Source: Tetragonia tetragonoides
Taxonomy: Eukaryota; Streptophyta; Magnoliopsida; Caryophyllales; Aizoaceae
Direction of reading: 5' to 3'
NCBI GenBank assembly: GCA_038025085.1
Contig: CM076146.1
Coordinates: forward strand, 46,143,336 to 46,207,335
Length of the DNA stretch: 64,000 nucleotides
Part shown: piece after piece, positions 37,550 to 51,762 of the stretch
Layout of the letters: the number at the start of each line of letters is the position of its first letter
Position numbering within the stretch: the stretch's first letter is position 1
The notes under the pieces: model-generated
The model's input: the letters and a program-made list of their open reading frames with translations, nothing else
The model's database searches: none
What the model was told of the DNA's origin: nothing
Translations under genes and position numbers: made by a program

Positions 37550-39044
37550 GAGTAATAAGTAAAGAAGTTGCAAGCTAATTAAGATACGAAACCTTGGTGA
37601 TGATGATATTGACAAGGGTACATTGGTAGATTGGAATAGGAGTGTATGTTTGATTTGAGAGGATTAGAGAAAGAAAAACAAGACAAGCACCGGTTGCCAA
37701 TAGCTCTAATCATCATCATCGCCAAGCAAGTTATTGCAATCCGATATGCAAGTGATTAATATACCCAGGTGATGATGAGTTACGTTGCACTTCCTTAAGC
37801 TAGGTGGTTTTGGTAATACTCCTGGCTATTATGAGAAAATCCCTAATCGCATTTGCTGTTTTATAGTAATAGTTTGAAGGCCATTGAATAAAGTTATAGA
37901 GTAACTTATGTTGTTGGAGTAACAGCCGAGGTGGGGGTCTTTAAATTTATTTCGTGGGGTTTGGGGTTACATATACTGATCTGATCTTGTGATTCTTTCT
38001 CTGTGTTGCCCAGCATCTTTGAATTGAATTTTGACTTCGAATTTAAATAATTACTCTATTAAATTAATTAGTTATTAGTACCTGCAGCTACTGCATGATC
38101 TGGATCTCCAAGTACGACATACATGATACAGGTAATAAAGCGGAAGGCGCAAAGGGTCGGAAACTGCAACGGTTTTTATAGCGTAAATACCACTGCGAAT
38201 GAATGCTTATAATAAAATACCGCGCTAAACTTAGCAGCATTAGCGTAATCTGTTGTTGAATATTATTAGCAAGTAGTACTTAGTCCAATCTAGAATTAGC
38301 TTCTTCTACTTTTCCCCTTTCGTTGCTCACTTTTTAATGTTTTATCCCGTCTTAAACTAGACTAGACAAGACTGTGTCAAAAATCAAAATCACCAGCCAA
38401 CTCCGTCCATTGCAATCTTATTATTTATTTAGTAATACTGGCCATCTAATGTACGTTAATTAAGAAGAAACAAAGTAGAATCTATGAAACAACCCACCAT
38501 TTCTGAAATCAAAGTTATTTGAAGCATCTAAATTTGGTTGTGACCAAACTAAGATTGTAATTGAGCAGATATTCATGAAAGCAAGAAATTTATTAAACCA
38601 AATAAGGTGATGCAAAATTGCAAATGCAATCACCAAAGTGGTAACTACTCCAAAAACAGTGCAGTGGAGTGTTAATTTTCAGAAAGTAGAAAGGACAAAA
38701 ATGTAAAAAAGCACACGGAAGTTATTTGATAAAAAGGGAAAGTGAAAATAATAATGGGCATATGGTTTTGGCAAAAGAGAAGACATAGAGAGTAGAGAGT
38801 AGAGAGTAGAGAGTAGAGAGTGTGGAAATTACCTTGGGGGGTTTTAGTGTTTTACCACAGAGGAGGCAGGGGCATTTCAATTTCACCTTCACCTTCACCT
38901 TCACCTTCACCTTCACGCAGGTTGCTTGGGTTTCTTTCCAGTTTCCACATCCGCCGCCGCAACGTTTAATTTTTATTTATTTATTTATTTATTTTATGTT
39001 TATTCTAAATTTCATGGGTAATCCTTAATTGGATTTGGGTTTAA
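37550..39044. promoter_or_regulatory. Divergent promoter region, Nudix and trihelix genes
   Basis: A 1.5-kb gap between head-to-head genes. It has AGAGAGT tandem copies at about 38787-38822 and a TTCACC tandem at about 38878-38913, both in the likely trihelix leader, and a TTTA tract near 38970. No open frame of note is seen. Confidence 0.45.
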
Positions 39045-40847
39045 ATGGAAGAAATGATGTTTAGTGACCGGCAAATAGGGAACGTCGTCGAGGTTATCCC
39101 CTTCCCTGATCCTCAGCCGTCTAATGGTGGAGCTCTATTGTCTTGCCAGTATAATCATCATCATCAACCAACGCCTCTGATTTCTCCGGCGCCACCACAG
39201 AAGCTCCGTCCTATTCGCTCCAGTCGAACAAATGTCAATGTAAATGTTCCTGAGGCTCAATCTCAAATGAATTCGTCGGAGCTGCTAGGGTTTTTGCCGC
39301 CCTCTATTTCATATCAAAATCCAAATGTAACCGATGACACAATCTCGGTGGCGGAACTAGTCAAGATTAAATCGGAGATGGATGCCAATTTCATATCTGC
39401 TTTCAACTCTCAAATTTCCCAACTTCACTTCTCTCTAAGGTCACTCTCTCTCTCTCTCTCCCCACTCTTCAATTTCATTAACTGTTATAGTATTTCTACT
39501 TTGTACAACTTACTTACTGTCTCTCTCTCTCTGTATCCTACAAATTACTACTTACTTTTTCTCTTCTGGATTAAACAACCCAGAGCTATAGTAGTAATCT
39601 TCAATTTAATCTTCTTGGTAAATAGCATGCCATGGAGTAATTATCTTAATTTGTGTCAGAGGCATCTGTAAAATTGTATTTACCTATTAGCTAAAATACC
39701 ACTACTCCATAATTGTCTTCTTTGCCGTTTTGTTTGTCATTTCTGATGCTTCCTCATCTAATTGGGCTCTAAATTATACAGTACTATAAAAATGCCAAAA
39801 CTCATTTCAATGGAAACTGCTTATGTTCTTGTTCTTCTGAGTGGAGGAACGAACGAACCACCACAAACTAAAAATGGAACTCAAGCTTTACCCATCACGT
39901 TTATTCTTTTCCTTTTACCATTTCCATTTTCCCCTTCACAGTCCAATCCAATCCTTACAAAACTTGTCTTCTTTTGTTTCCTTTCGCACCCACACAGACT
40001 GCAAACAACATATACCAATATATCTGTTTCCCTTTTCAACAAAGTAAGTAAGTATTTACTTGTCTGCAACACCTGTTTCAGTTCCTCTTCTTCAGATGCC
40101 AGTGATGATTCAGCTGTACACAAGGCCGGTCATAATGCTCCTGCTCCTTCTATCACTACTGCCAAGCCTAAAACCAAGAAAAGAAAGAAGCTTGAATCCT
40201 TTCTCCAAACTTTGATGGCTCAAGTCACCCACAAGCAGGAGCAAATGCACCATCAATTAATGGAGACCATTGAGAGGAAGGAGAGGGAACGTATTATTAG
40301 AGAAGAAGCTTGGAGGCGCCAGGAGCTCGACCGAGCTAAACGGGACCACGACATTCGCTCCCAGGAAGCAGCTCGTAGTCTTGCTCTCATTTCCTTGATC
40401 CAGAATACTCTCGCCCATGCCCATGGAGACCATCCCTTGTGCCCTCAACAACCCCACTTCCAGGGGGACCTCTGCAATTTTGATGATCCTAACAATAAGA
40501 GGTGGCCCACATCTGAGGTGCAAGCTCTCATCACCCTTCGCACTGCTCTTGATCACAAGTTTCATAATCTCGCCCCAAAAGCTCCTGTTTGGGAAGAAAT
40601 TTCTGCTGCGATGGCTAACATGGGATACATTCGCAATGCAAAGAAATGCAAAGAGAAGTGGGAGAACATTAACAAGTATTTCAAGAAGGCCACGGAGAAT
40701 GGCAAGAAACGTTCAGACAATGTCAAGTCATGCCCCTACTTCCAGGAGCTTGAAACCCTCTACAGAAATCATCTCATTACTACCGCAAAACCTAATTATG
40801 GAACTGATGAAGATGCGCTGCACAATGAAATAGGGGTAAAACACTGA
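39045..40847 (+). CDS. Trihelix (GT-type) transcription factor
   Basis: Two exons, 39045-39439 and 40082-40847, join in phase 2 to 386 residues. The N-terminal third is low-complexity and Pro/His/Ser-rich. A basic stretch (KPKTKKRKK) is a likely nuclear signal. A long charged coiled-coil follows (about 150-215: THKQEQMHHQLMETIERKER). Near the C-terminus lies one trihelix DNA-binding domain with its spaced tryptophans: RWPTSEVQALITLR, PVWEEISAAMANMGYIRNAK, CKEKWENINKYFKKA. GT-2 proteins have two such domains; this one has only the C-terminal type, as in Arabidopsis At5g47660, which is also the positional match. The intron begins in a TC-rich stretch. An in-frame GTAAAA close to the stop leaves a small chance of one more 3' exon. 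Confidence 0.88.
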
Positions 40848-42972
40848 CAAACTGCTCACTCTGCTTTTTAACTTTATCATCACAAAGCTCTTGCATATCA
40901 GCAGAAGCTATAATGAAAGAAAGCACTACTTGTTTGGGAGCTGAGCTTCCTCTTGTCGACCACACCTGTGGCGGTTTTTCAGCTGATAGTAATGGGAATA
41001 GAGGATGTTATCTTGGCCAATTATATACTTTCTGGTTGATTCAGTGTTTATGAATCCCTTTCCCCTGACCATCACTAGTGGAAACACTGGGGTTAAGACG
41101 GTACTCTCTGCTCTGCCTGTAATCTCAATCTCATCCTGTACTGTATAATTTAAGCCGAACTACCTGTTGTCTCTTATCTGTTATGCTGGTTATGTAGCTC
41201 CATTTCCATGTAACAAGTGTACTAAATTGCCTCTGTCAATTTAGATGAACATGAAGAGGGATAGAGGGAAAGTTGCCTCTGTCAAAAGACTCATCAGTGA
41301 ACAAGTCTTCTAAGAATGATGTACATACTAATATTTACTCTATATAATGAGCCTAAATGTCGAGGGGAAAAGAAATCGAATGATCTGAATAGACCTGCAC
41401 CACGATAACCTGGAAGAATCATTCCGCCCTACATGTACCGAGTAAACCAGTAGTGGCAAGGGCTGATCAATCAATATGGAGATGGGGGTGGTTGCATCAC
41501 CAAAGGAAAAGCGCAAGAAAAAAGCTATGCAACAATTTCAATGCAAAAGGGGGATGATGGAGTGAACAACGGCAAGCATAATGGGAGGATATACGGTTGC
41601 ATATAATATGGGAAAGCCAATATGGATGATGCCAACAGGCAACAGCAAGATCATCAACACCGTTGTGTAACTTCTATTCTATTCTCATTCTTTCCTTCCT
41701 TCCACTGAATGATTTGAGGAGAGTTAAGTGATAGAAACTGATTAAATGAACCAAACTAATACTTGGCATATGGATTTGCTTTCAAATATGTTTGTCTATC
41801 TAACTAGGTGCATTGTTCACCCCCTGCTAGTTGTAATTTACCACTATTAATACCTGTGCATTATATATAGGAATAGGTGCATGCATCCATAAAAGCAAGT
41901 GAGTTGTTGAATAATTTTGAAAAGTAGTAAAAAAAGATTAAAAAAAATCCCTGCAGTTTGGAATTTCCACATAAATAAAATATTAAAATTTTCCTTGCAC
42001 AACCAGAGCATACTCTGTCGAGGAGGTCAACTGGTCAAGTTTGGCACAGATACTTCCCTGAGAAATCGAAGATACGCCTAGAAACAAAACATTTTTGTCA
42101 ACCTCAATCAGAAGTTCTAGATAAGGAGACATTTTTGCATAGTCCAGGAGCACTGCTCCCTCTTCTCACAAAATAAGTGGAGCCCACTTTAAATTCAAAT
42201 TGATAATTTTCTATGTTATGAGAGGAGGAAGCAATGCTCTTAAACTACACAATAATTCCTCCTAGATAAGATGCATGCTAAAAATGAAATTGCGCGGATT
42301 GAATAGTGATTGCAGCATATATTGTTTGTTTGTTTTTTTTGTTTTTTAGGGAGTAAAAAGGTCAGGTTGCAGAATTGCACACACGCTGCACATGGCTGCG
42401 AAGCATTTGGCGCAATGGCAAATAAAGGATATAAAAGTATAGTATGTACAGGAGGCTCTTTGCTTTCATGATTGTTTATGTTCCTTTTTCTTTTCTATGA
42501 CAAAGCCTTATAATTCTACTTGTTTTGATCTCCATTTTTGATAGAAATTAATAGTTGAAGTTTTCTACTCTCAAATTAAGATAGATGAAATTTATAAATG
42601 TAACTCAATATTGTAGCAAAGGAAAAATGGACGTGATTAAATATGTTGGTAGAATGCCAAAGAGTAGTTTTAATTTGTACTAATGATTATCAAAGCAACA
42701 AACTCTATATAACACTGAAAGAAATATAAACAGAAGTAAGAAAGTACATATATAAACGACAGGGAGGTAATGCGTTCATACAGGTACTTTACAATGTAAA
42801 GTAAGATAAAACATAAATTGCGAAAATGTAGAGCCAACAATTAAGATTTTATTATATGCTAATATATAAGAAAGGAAAGTATGACCACAATAATTGAAGT
42901 AGCATTTGAATTGGTGTCACACAAAACTTGGTGAAACCCTAATACCGGGATCCACAAAAGCAAAAGTAGTAA
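40848..42972. other. Intergenic, no gene seen
   Basis: Contains the trihelix 3' UTR (unspliced-looking sequence to about 41350) and AT-rich spacer. No repeat with defined ends and no coding signal is seen. Confidence 0.45.
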
Positions 42973-43203
42973 TTAATTAGCATTGTGAAGAAAGATAAAA
43001 AGAAGGACAAGGACAAGGACGAGGGGAATGAGAAGAAGCATGAAAGGAGAAGGTGGGGAAATAGGGCCAGGACCCATTGTTAATGGAAGAACAAGGAGTA
43101 GGAATAACACCCCTACAATTCCCATCACACTACCAATTCCAATCCCATCACAAGGACTTCCATTCTCACTCTCATTCTCATAGGAGTAATAATTCTCTGC
43201 CAT
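42973..43203 (-). CDS. Small membrane protein, hypothetical
   Basis: An uninterrupted 76-residue frame starting MAENYYSYENESENG. A polar N-terminus of about 22 residues is followed by two hydrophobic segments (GIGSVMGIVGVLFLLLVLPL and FMLLLIPLVLVLVLLFIFLH) separated by a Gly-Pro-Ser-Pro loop (MGPGPISPPSP). I recall similar tiny two-helix proteins in other plants but cannot name the family. The balanced composition and the fit of the hairpin topology support a real gene. An AAGAT tandem sits directly upstream of the ATG. Confidence 0.6.
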   Translation of the reverse strand: MAENYYSYENESENGSPCDGIGIGSVMGIVGVLFLLLVLPLTMGPGPISPPSPFMLLLIPLVLVLVLLFIFLHNAN

Positions 43204-43230
43204 CTTATCTTATCTTATCTTATCTATCTT
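43202..43230. repeat. (AAGAT)n tandem upstream of the small membrane protein
   Basis: Four to five minus-strand AAGAT units end at the start codon of the 76-residue frame. Confidence 0.8.
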
Positions 43231-45510
43231 AATAATTTTGATTATTATTAATTGTACGTACACCCCACCCTGATGCCTACTAATTATAAGAAATAAATAA
43301 AAAGGCAGAATTGGTTTATGATGAAACTAATTAAATTGGAAATCTGCCTGAAAATGTATGGACAGGACGGTACATACTCATCCAAGTTAATAAGGGTATA
43401 TATATAGAGAGAGAGAGGAACCTTAATTAGAACGCCAGTGGTGTCTGTTGGCAAAGGACATATCGTTTCGTTTTATGGGTTTCAAATCTGCAGGTATGAC
43501 TTTCGTTTTATTTCACAAAGGTAGTTATTTTCAGTTACTCAATAGTTTCGGTTCAAAGGACACGCACGGAATTAATAAAAAAGATTGGGGGTCCGTCAAA
43601 ATATAATACTACTTCTAATACATACGCTGGAAATGTAATTCCATCCGCTTGATTTCCCATTTCTCACCAATCCCAATTCCCTACCAATTGTAAGGTCTGC
43701 GTTTAGAATTAGAATTGAAATTGTATCATACATAGGTTTGCAGGAAATGCTTTTGAATTATATTTTTGATCTTCTTTTTACAAGGAATTGCTTAATTTTT
43801 ACTCTTGTCTTGTACTCATGCTGCGCTGCTGAAATTATATGGGTGTGTTTTGCTTTGCTCTTAACTCATTATATTTCATTCTCATTGTGTATTTAATTAA
43901 TTAATTAATTAATTAATTAATTTGCTGGATAGTCTTCCCTTTGCCAATTGCAAGCACTCGATGGATCTAAAACTGTTTGGTGGTGATTTGATTTTAATTA
44001 TATTGCATGCATCTAATTAAATTAACAATAATCATCCATCCTGAGTTTTGGATACTGTTAGGTTGAACTCAATCTCAATACAGTACGTAGTTGTAGTTGT
44101 TGTTGTTTTGATTGTTTCATTTCATATCACAATCACTGTACTGGTTTGCACAACTACAAACTTGTTGACTTGATTGTTTTGTACTCGATCTTGCCTATTG
44201 GCGGTTTAGTTGCACTTTCAATTCGTTCTGAATATGCATGCTAATTAATACTCCAGCTTATATATATGGGATGAGACAAAATAGAGAGAAAAGTTTCCAG
44301 TGGGAAATGGGAATGGGTAATGGCACCAATGGGAGGAGTTATATAATATAGTCCAAGAAACAAGTTACTAGGCAGTTAAGCATGCATGTAGCAGTGACAA
44401 AATTAATTACTGTAGTATTAGTATGTATGTTGGAATTGGTAATAAGCAAGCCTGTTGATTCCCAATTGGTAAATTTTCTTGGATTAAAAGTAATTAGACA
44501 TACAGAGATAGGCATGTATAGTAGGCGTAGGTAGGTAGCTACAGATTTCATTTTCATTTTCATTCATTCACTTGAATTCTTTTTACTTTAATTTGCTTGA
44601 TTTAGTAGCGCGCGCACACGGTGAATAATATTAATGTGGATTTGGTAATGGATTTTACAGTTACAACTTACAGCTCTATATATCTGCCAGTGAGCGAGGG
44701 AACAGGGGAGTGGGAAGGACATCTTGACTTGTAACCATTGTACATGGCCACGTGGACTACATCACGTACGTATGAAAGGGTAAACAAGAGAAGCTAAGGA
44801 GTTTGGTTGGACTTGGGGCTTTTCCCTCTGCCTCAATCGATTTCATTCTTCGCCCAGATTTTGGTGACTTTGTAAATAAAGCAATTGAAACCCTAATGCA
44901 TGGCTTGATTTCAGCCACTGGACCCTAGCTAGACTTTACTTTCAACAGAGAGAAAATGAGAAAGATGGTCAGCCAGCAAGTAAGGTAGCAGATTGGCCAT
45001 TGGAGAGAGAATGAGAGATGATAGTCCCGAGAAAGAATACTCCAGAGACCATACTCCATCTAAAGATAATTTGCTCCGATCCAGTCAGTGGCTGGCTCGC
45101 TGCGGGAGGGTACCTTTAATTTGGTCAGTCATATTTCTGTAATTTCCAACGCAGAAAATAGATTAATAAGCTTTGGAATTAACAGTTGCAATAATGGAAA
45201 TTGAACAACATTTTACTTTTTGCCTTTTTTTTTTTTTTTGGAGTTTTGATGCATTAGAGAACAGCACCAGTCTCTCACAGTAGTGGAAATTTAGGCGGGA
45301 TAAAAATTGTATCAGAAGCTGCCACGTGGATCAGTGAAAGATTTGCCAAGTAGACACACATTATTAAATATTAATGTGTTATTTTTTGCCCACTCATCAC
45401 ATCACTCCCACTATTCAACCACTTTATTTCCTACTTGTCGCTCTGCCCTCTCATCTCATTTCATCTCCACTCCACTCCACTCCACACTTGTAAAGAGAGA
45501 GAGAGATATT
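43231..45510. promoter_or_regulatory. Upstream region of the LEC1-type NF-YB gene
   Basis: AT-rich spacer with a (TTAA)n tract at about 43889-43921, a TTTTCA tandem near 44550 and several CATGCA-like (RY) sequences. RY motifs are common in seed-gene promoters, but are also frequent by chance in this window. No other gene is seen. Confidence 0.35.
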
Positions 45511-48500
45511 ATGGATCATGGTGGTGCTGGTTTCCATGGTTACCGCAAGCAGCAGCAGCACCAGCACCAGCACCTTCCTCCTAACACCAACTCATCTGGT
45601 ACTCTCTCTCTTTCTCTCTCTTTGTATCTGCTTGCTGTTCTCTATCACTTATTGGCTTGCTTGCTAGCTGAATTTTATTTTAGTTTCTTTAACAAATACG
45701 AGTAGTACGGAGTATTAATTAACAAAACCAGAAAAAAGAAAAAGAAAAAATAGGAACATTGGCATGCATGCATGCATGCCAGTATATTTTCTCCTTACAT
45801 TTTAATTTAGCCTCGTATATAACTCAAAAGGTTAAATAATGATCCTGTTTTTATCGACATTATTCGAATTTCGACATGATGGAAATTGCTTGCTGCTGAT
45901 TAGCAAGCAATTAAGCTTGTAATCAGCAAACTAGTCAATTAGCTAGTACTAGTACTATTTATGTAGTCTAGCTATTTTTCACTACCCGGCCAACATTAAC
46001 ATGCGCGTCCATTTAACTTGTTTTGTTTTTTTTTTTATATTTATTTTAATAATTAGGAATTGAAGCAGGAATTATTAGTAGTCTATGTCATAAGATAATT
46101 AAGGTACTTAATTCGATCAACAAAATAATAATGCATGCATGCTCAGTTTTGAAAGCTAGCTAGTTATGGTAGTGAGCGTGGCTACTTGCCTGGCAGCAGC
46201 AACAAGACAAACAAGAGAGGAGAGAGACTCAGACAATGAGACATAATGGAGAGAGAATAGGGTCAATTGCAATTTGCATGCATGGCTGCATATAAGGATG
46301 CTATCATGTCATGATTATGTGAATTAAGTTTTACCAGCAGTAATTAATTTATTAATACTCCTAGTCCTAGAATAGAGCCAATACCCAATCAGGGGTCATC
46401 AAATTAACATTTCTAATATCCCAAATGGCTTCCATGCACTGTATTCCCTTTCTTTCCCTCTCCTTATTACACGTGGACATCATGCAATTTCAATTTCAAC
46501 CCCGGCCCCACTCTCTCCTATCTTGCTATCTACCCTCCTCTAGTCCTCTCTCTCTCTAGACGTTACTTTCCAAAGTTTGACTAATATTATGATATGGGAT
46601 CATACATTTCCTGTACGTAATTGGCCTGCTGCTAGAAACATACATCAATTAGCAGCTTTATTTAGCCTTATATAAGCTTTACTAGTGCAAAAATAGCATA
46701 CTACTACGGATAAAACACCCATACTACTACGGTTCCGACCCAAAGAGAAACCGTAATCCTTACGCCCGGCGTAGTATGTATTATAAACTACGACGGTTCA
46801 TGAACCGTCGTAGATAATATAAACTACGACGGTTCTAACACGAAACCATAGTAGTTAGTTGACATTCTACTACGGTTGGACCAAAGCAACCATCGTGGAT
46901 TCTGTAGTTGCTACTACGGTTGCAATAAGCACCCGTAGTAGTAAGTGCTTTATTTTATCAAAAAAAAAATTTAAGTGCAATGATTTCGTTTGAACAATAC
47001 TTGAGTGATTCACAAATATTTATACTCATTTGAACCAAGTTTGGCTAATTTAAAAACTTTGATATACAATTATACTGAATCAGATTCGAATTAAAAATAA
47101 TTAAAAAACAAAAATAGTAACTATACAAAATGATTTTACGCTACTGTCAGTTATTCAGTTGTGCTACTGTCAGTTATTCAGTTGTGCTACTGCAGATGTC
47201 AACATATTATTTGTCCTCCAATTTCCATCCTATTAGCATTGAAGTGAAACATTGAGTATTCAGACCTGCATACAACAAGTGAGAAACGTGAGGGAATTGA
47301 CAAGTATTGTTACATAGGTCAACTAAAATGCTTTCTTATTTAAACACACTCAGTTCGTGAAATTCTAGCTTATTTTTTCCCTATCATTTAGGCTCAATAA
47401 TGCAGAAATCATGCCGAAACCATCGAATATGAAAAAGAAACCAGCAAATGCATCACAATGGCACTCCCATGTTCCATCTCAACTTAAAACTCACAAAAGC
47501 AAAGTCTGGACACTCCAATTATACAAAACAGACAGAAAACTCTTCTAAGAGCTCCAACACTTGAGTTATACTCCAATTATTTGTTTAACAGACCAAGTAG
47601 TGGAACTACATAATATTCAATGTTCAACTTTTAATTGAATTAAAGAACTGAGGTATGATATTATAGAAAATATAATCACCATAATCAGACTTAAATGCTC
47701 TCAATTTCTCACACAAAGTTACAAGTGAGTGAATGGCTGGTACTCTTTGACTACCTTCTAGGAAGGGTGCCATTAAGTTTCAACACAAGCTTTACACAAC
47801 TTCTCACAAAATTGATCATAAAACCGGGGTTTCTTAGTATTTAAATTCCTAGGTGTAACGACATCTAAACCACAATAAAACAACAGACTGCAAATGATTA
47901 AAAATAACATCAGGTTTCACAATTGATCTCTCAAAGACACTTGTATCCATATGATATGCACCATAGCAGCAAGCAGCAACTTAGAACACTACAAGAAAAA
48001 TAAAATAAAATAAAATAAAATAAAAAAAAAAACAGCGTAGAGCACTAACCTTTGCAACCTCCAGCTCTTCATTCTTTTGAGCCAAGAAGACCATCTGCAC
48101 AACTTAATGGGCCAATAAGACACATTCTATGCACCAGTTGCATCCCACATCTCTCAGCCACTGTCTCAGCTAGCTCAGCAGGCCACTTTGGCTTCACTCT
48201 CTTCGACACAATCACCAGCAGCTGTCCCTCACTTCCACGAACGACTACCCCCACGCCCACCTCACCATTCTGCAGCAGCGCTGCATCGGTACAATAGCCA
48301 GCCTTAGGAGGTTTCCAATCCCAAGAAGATGAAACATGGGAGGCGACCTGCATAGGGAACACACACTCTGCGTACTGCCTATAATCTTGCACCATTTTAA
48401 GCAAATTCAAAGCAAGCATCTCGGGATTAGGGTACCTTATGCTATCTCACATATTATATACAAAAATTGAGAGGTAATTATGAAATTCAAAACAAGAGAG

Positions 48501-51236
48501 TACTTTATACTAAAGCACCATTTTGACCTGAGTTGTGTCCTTCAAATCGCACCACTCTCTTGAAAGTTAAAACAAAGTTGAAACAATCAATAAATTGAGA
48601 CCTGAAATAGATTGAAAATGTCAATATTTCACTTTAAGGACCTAGATTCAGATTCTGCTCAGTCCTCTTTTAATCCTCAACTTGAAACTCTTTGTTTCAT
48701 TAGGGTTTCTCATCTGAATTTTCTCCTCCCGAGCACATAACCTGCCCAAGAAAGAAAAAATAAAAATTAACTAATTAACACAATCAGACTTCAGAACTTA
48801 ACCATACGAAACTCAAACCAAAACCACAACCACAACCAATGCAGCATGTTCACACCAATCCTTCACAATCCACCAGCTCACAATCACCCACCTTTCAGTA
48901 TCAATACGCAAAATTCAGAATCAACATTAGCTCAATAGACCAGAATCTTCCCAAAAACAGAGCACAATCAATCCCCACAAACACCAACAGAACCAAAAAA
49001 TGTGCATTAATAATAATACCATACATGTGCTGGATGAAGATGATTCTAATCAACAACATTACCATTTCTAACATATAAAATCTGCAGTCAAATGGACAAC
49101 CTGATTAGAGATTTTTTTTAGCTCTCCATGAAGTATAAGCACACAAGTTTGGTACAATAACTTCTTCTGTGTATACCTATCACGTACAAGTAAATCACTT
49201 ATCACTCACTGATCCTCTGATATTGATCAGTGCCATCACACTATGTCACATAATATTTACAAGAGTGCTACCAATCAGTTCTCGCACTTGAATGTTGTGA
49301 TTGAAGACGATATTACATATGTCCAATAAACTAATTCTATATACACCAAAAAGAAAAAAAAAATAAACCAACTCCATAGATAACTGATATTAATAGGCAA
49401 AAAGCCTTTACAAGCATGATGCAGGAAACAATTTAGGTGCATGTCCCAGGAAACAAAGTCACAAACTTCATTAGTACATAACTTTTTTCTCCACATTTTG
49501 CTACACATCACATTTAAGGTTCTTGTAAAAACAGGCTCTCCTTCTCACAGTGTAAGGCTTCACATATCCTGACCTTCCTAGACGTAGCCAATGGCCGAAT
49601 TCTTACATGGTGGTGGTGGACCTGGTTTTTTTTTTTTTTTTTTTTTTTGTTACAGCATCCAAAGCTTATTTCATTCCCACAACCCAATTATGAAAAAAGG
49701 CACCAAAAGTATGAGTTTAATCAAATTAGAAGTTTTAACAAACAAAGTGGCATGACAAATAAGGAAGAAGAAAGGAATCAACCAACAATACCTAAATTTC
49801 AGAATGTTTCCGGAGCACAGCAGATATAGCAGACCAAAAGGTAACCACCATCTTCAGAACCAACAATCTCAGAAAAAGAATTCAGAAATTCATAAACCCG
49901 TCAATTGCAGCAGAGCAAAATCATACTCAACAAATGTAGACTCAAATCTCAAAACAGTAGCAACTCTTCACAATCAGAACCCAAAATTACAGGTACAAAC
50001 GCTTATAATTTCAGACCTAAAATGATTTCAGAATTAAAATAAATTTCTATATGCCAAGAGCAGTATCAACGTACCTCAAAGCCAAAATTCTATAGGCCAA
50101 GCTCAATAATTTCGCAAAGAATTGCACCACAGAGCCAATATTCAAATAAGAACCTCCAATAAAATTTCAAAAAAAACAAATAAAAAATCAACATAATAGA
50201 TCGAACAAGCTAACTAATGAGAGAGAAAGAGAGAAACTCCGTTACCAGCGAGCGAGATCTAGGGTTTAGACGAGAAAGAGGAGAGAGAAAACTCGGGAAT
50301 AGCTAGGAAACTCGAGGAGAGAGAAAGATCGGTTCAAGCTTCCATGGCTCTTCCTCTCTCCTTGTCGCTCTCTCCACCCTAACCACCGCCATCTTCACCC
50401 CGACCCACAACAACGACGAGAATCTCATAAAAGCTTTGGATTAACCCTCAAAGGTACCACCCACGGGTCCTCATCTCACCCGTAGTAGGAAGTACAAGGA
50501 AGTATTATCTACTACGGTTTCATTTCCAACCGTAGTGGATTCTATTTAAAATATTATGAATGAAATTGCCACCGCCTTATTAACTACTACTACAGTTTAA
50601 TGTGGAACCGTGGTAGTTCAGCAACGTAGCTTCTCCGTTTTGCACTCATTTTACTTATTATTGTTGCTTAGTCAAATCGAATCTCTCAAATCTATACTCA
50701 CTACCTACTGTCCCATGGGCAAATTACTAGCTAGCTAAAACTCTGAGATCAACATCAACGTATGTATGTATGTATGTATGTACTGTATTATCTTATATGG
50801 ATCTTAGTAGCTAGCTAGCGCAGATAGCCTTAAGCCCTTAATTAAGTATTTCATTTTACATAATAAATATACTTATTTTAATTTATATGGCTTGAATATT
50901 TATTTATTTATTTATTTGTGACAGCAGACATGAATCCGGCAGCTGACATGAACAACAACATAAGCAATGGACGAATAATGCCCCATCAGATGACGATGAA
51001 TAATCACACCAATAATAATAACCATAATAACAGTAATGCCGGCATTATTATTAGTAACAATAACCATAACCAGTCGACGACAGTAGTAGAGCAAGCTGAC
51101 ATGATGATGAACATGAATGAGTGTACCGTGAGGGAGCAAGATCGCTTCATGCCCATTGCCAATGTCATCAGGATCATGCGTAAGATTCTTCCACCACATG
51201 CTAAAATATCTGATGATGCAAAGGAAACAATCCAGG

Positions 51237-51321
<85 letters not shown>

Positions 51322-51729
51322 CTATTTCATACAGCATCATGTTACATTATTCATTATGTAACATATATACATGTTGATCATGCAAAAATAATGATGGCAA
51401 TTAATTACTACTATTGCATGCAAATGTATGTATGTATGCAGGAGTGCGTTTCAGAGTACATTAGCTTCATAACTGGTGAAGCAAATGAGAGGTGCCAGAG
51501 GGAGCAGCGCAAGACAATAACCGCTGAGGATGTGCTTTGGGCTATGAGCAAACTCGGTTTTGACGACTACATTGAGCCCCTTACGCTTTACCTCCATCGC
51601 TACAGGGAGCTTGAGGGTGATCGTGGCTCCATCCGCACTTGTGAACCCCTCCTTAAGATGAGCAGGGCCGCCATGGATCAGTATGCTGCCGCCTATGGGC
51701 CTGTCTTTCACATTGGGCCTCCACATCCA

Positions 51730-51762
<33 letters not shown>

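Noticed and set aside
45307..45705. 132-residue frame beginning upstream of the NF-YB start
   Set aside because: Only the part from 45511 to 45598 is coding; the remainder is 5' leader and intron.
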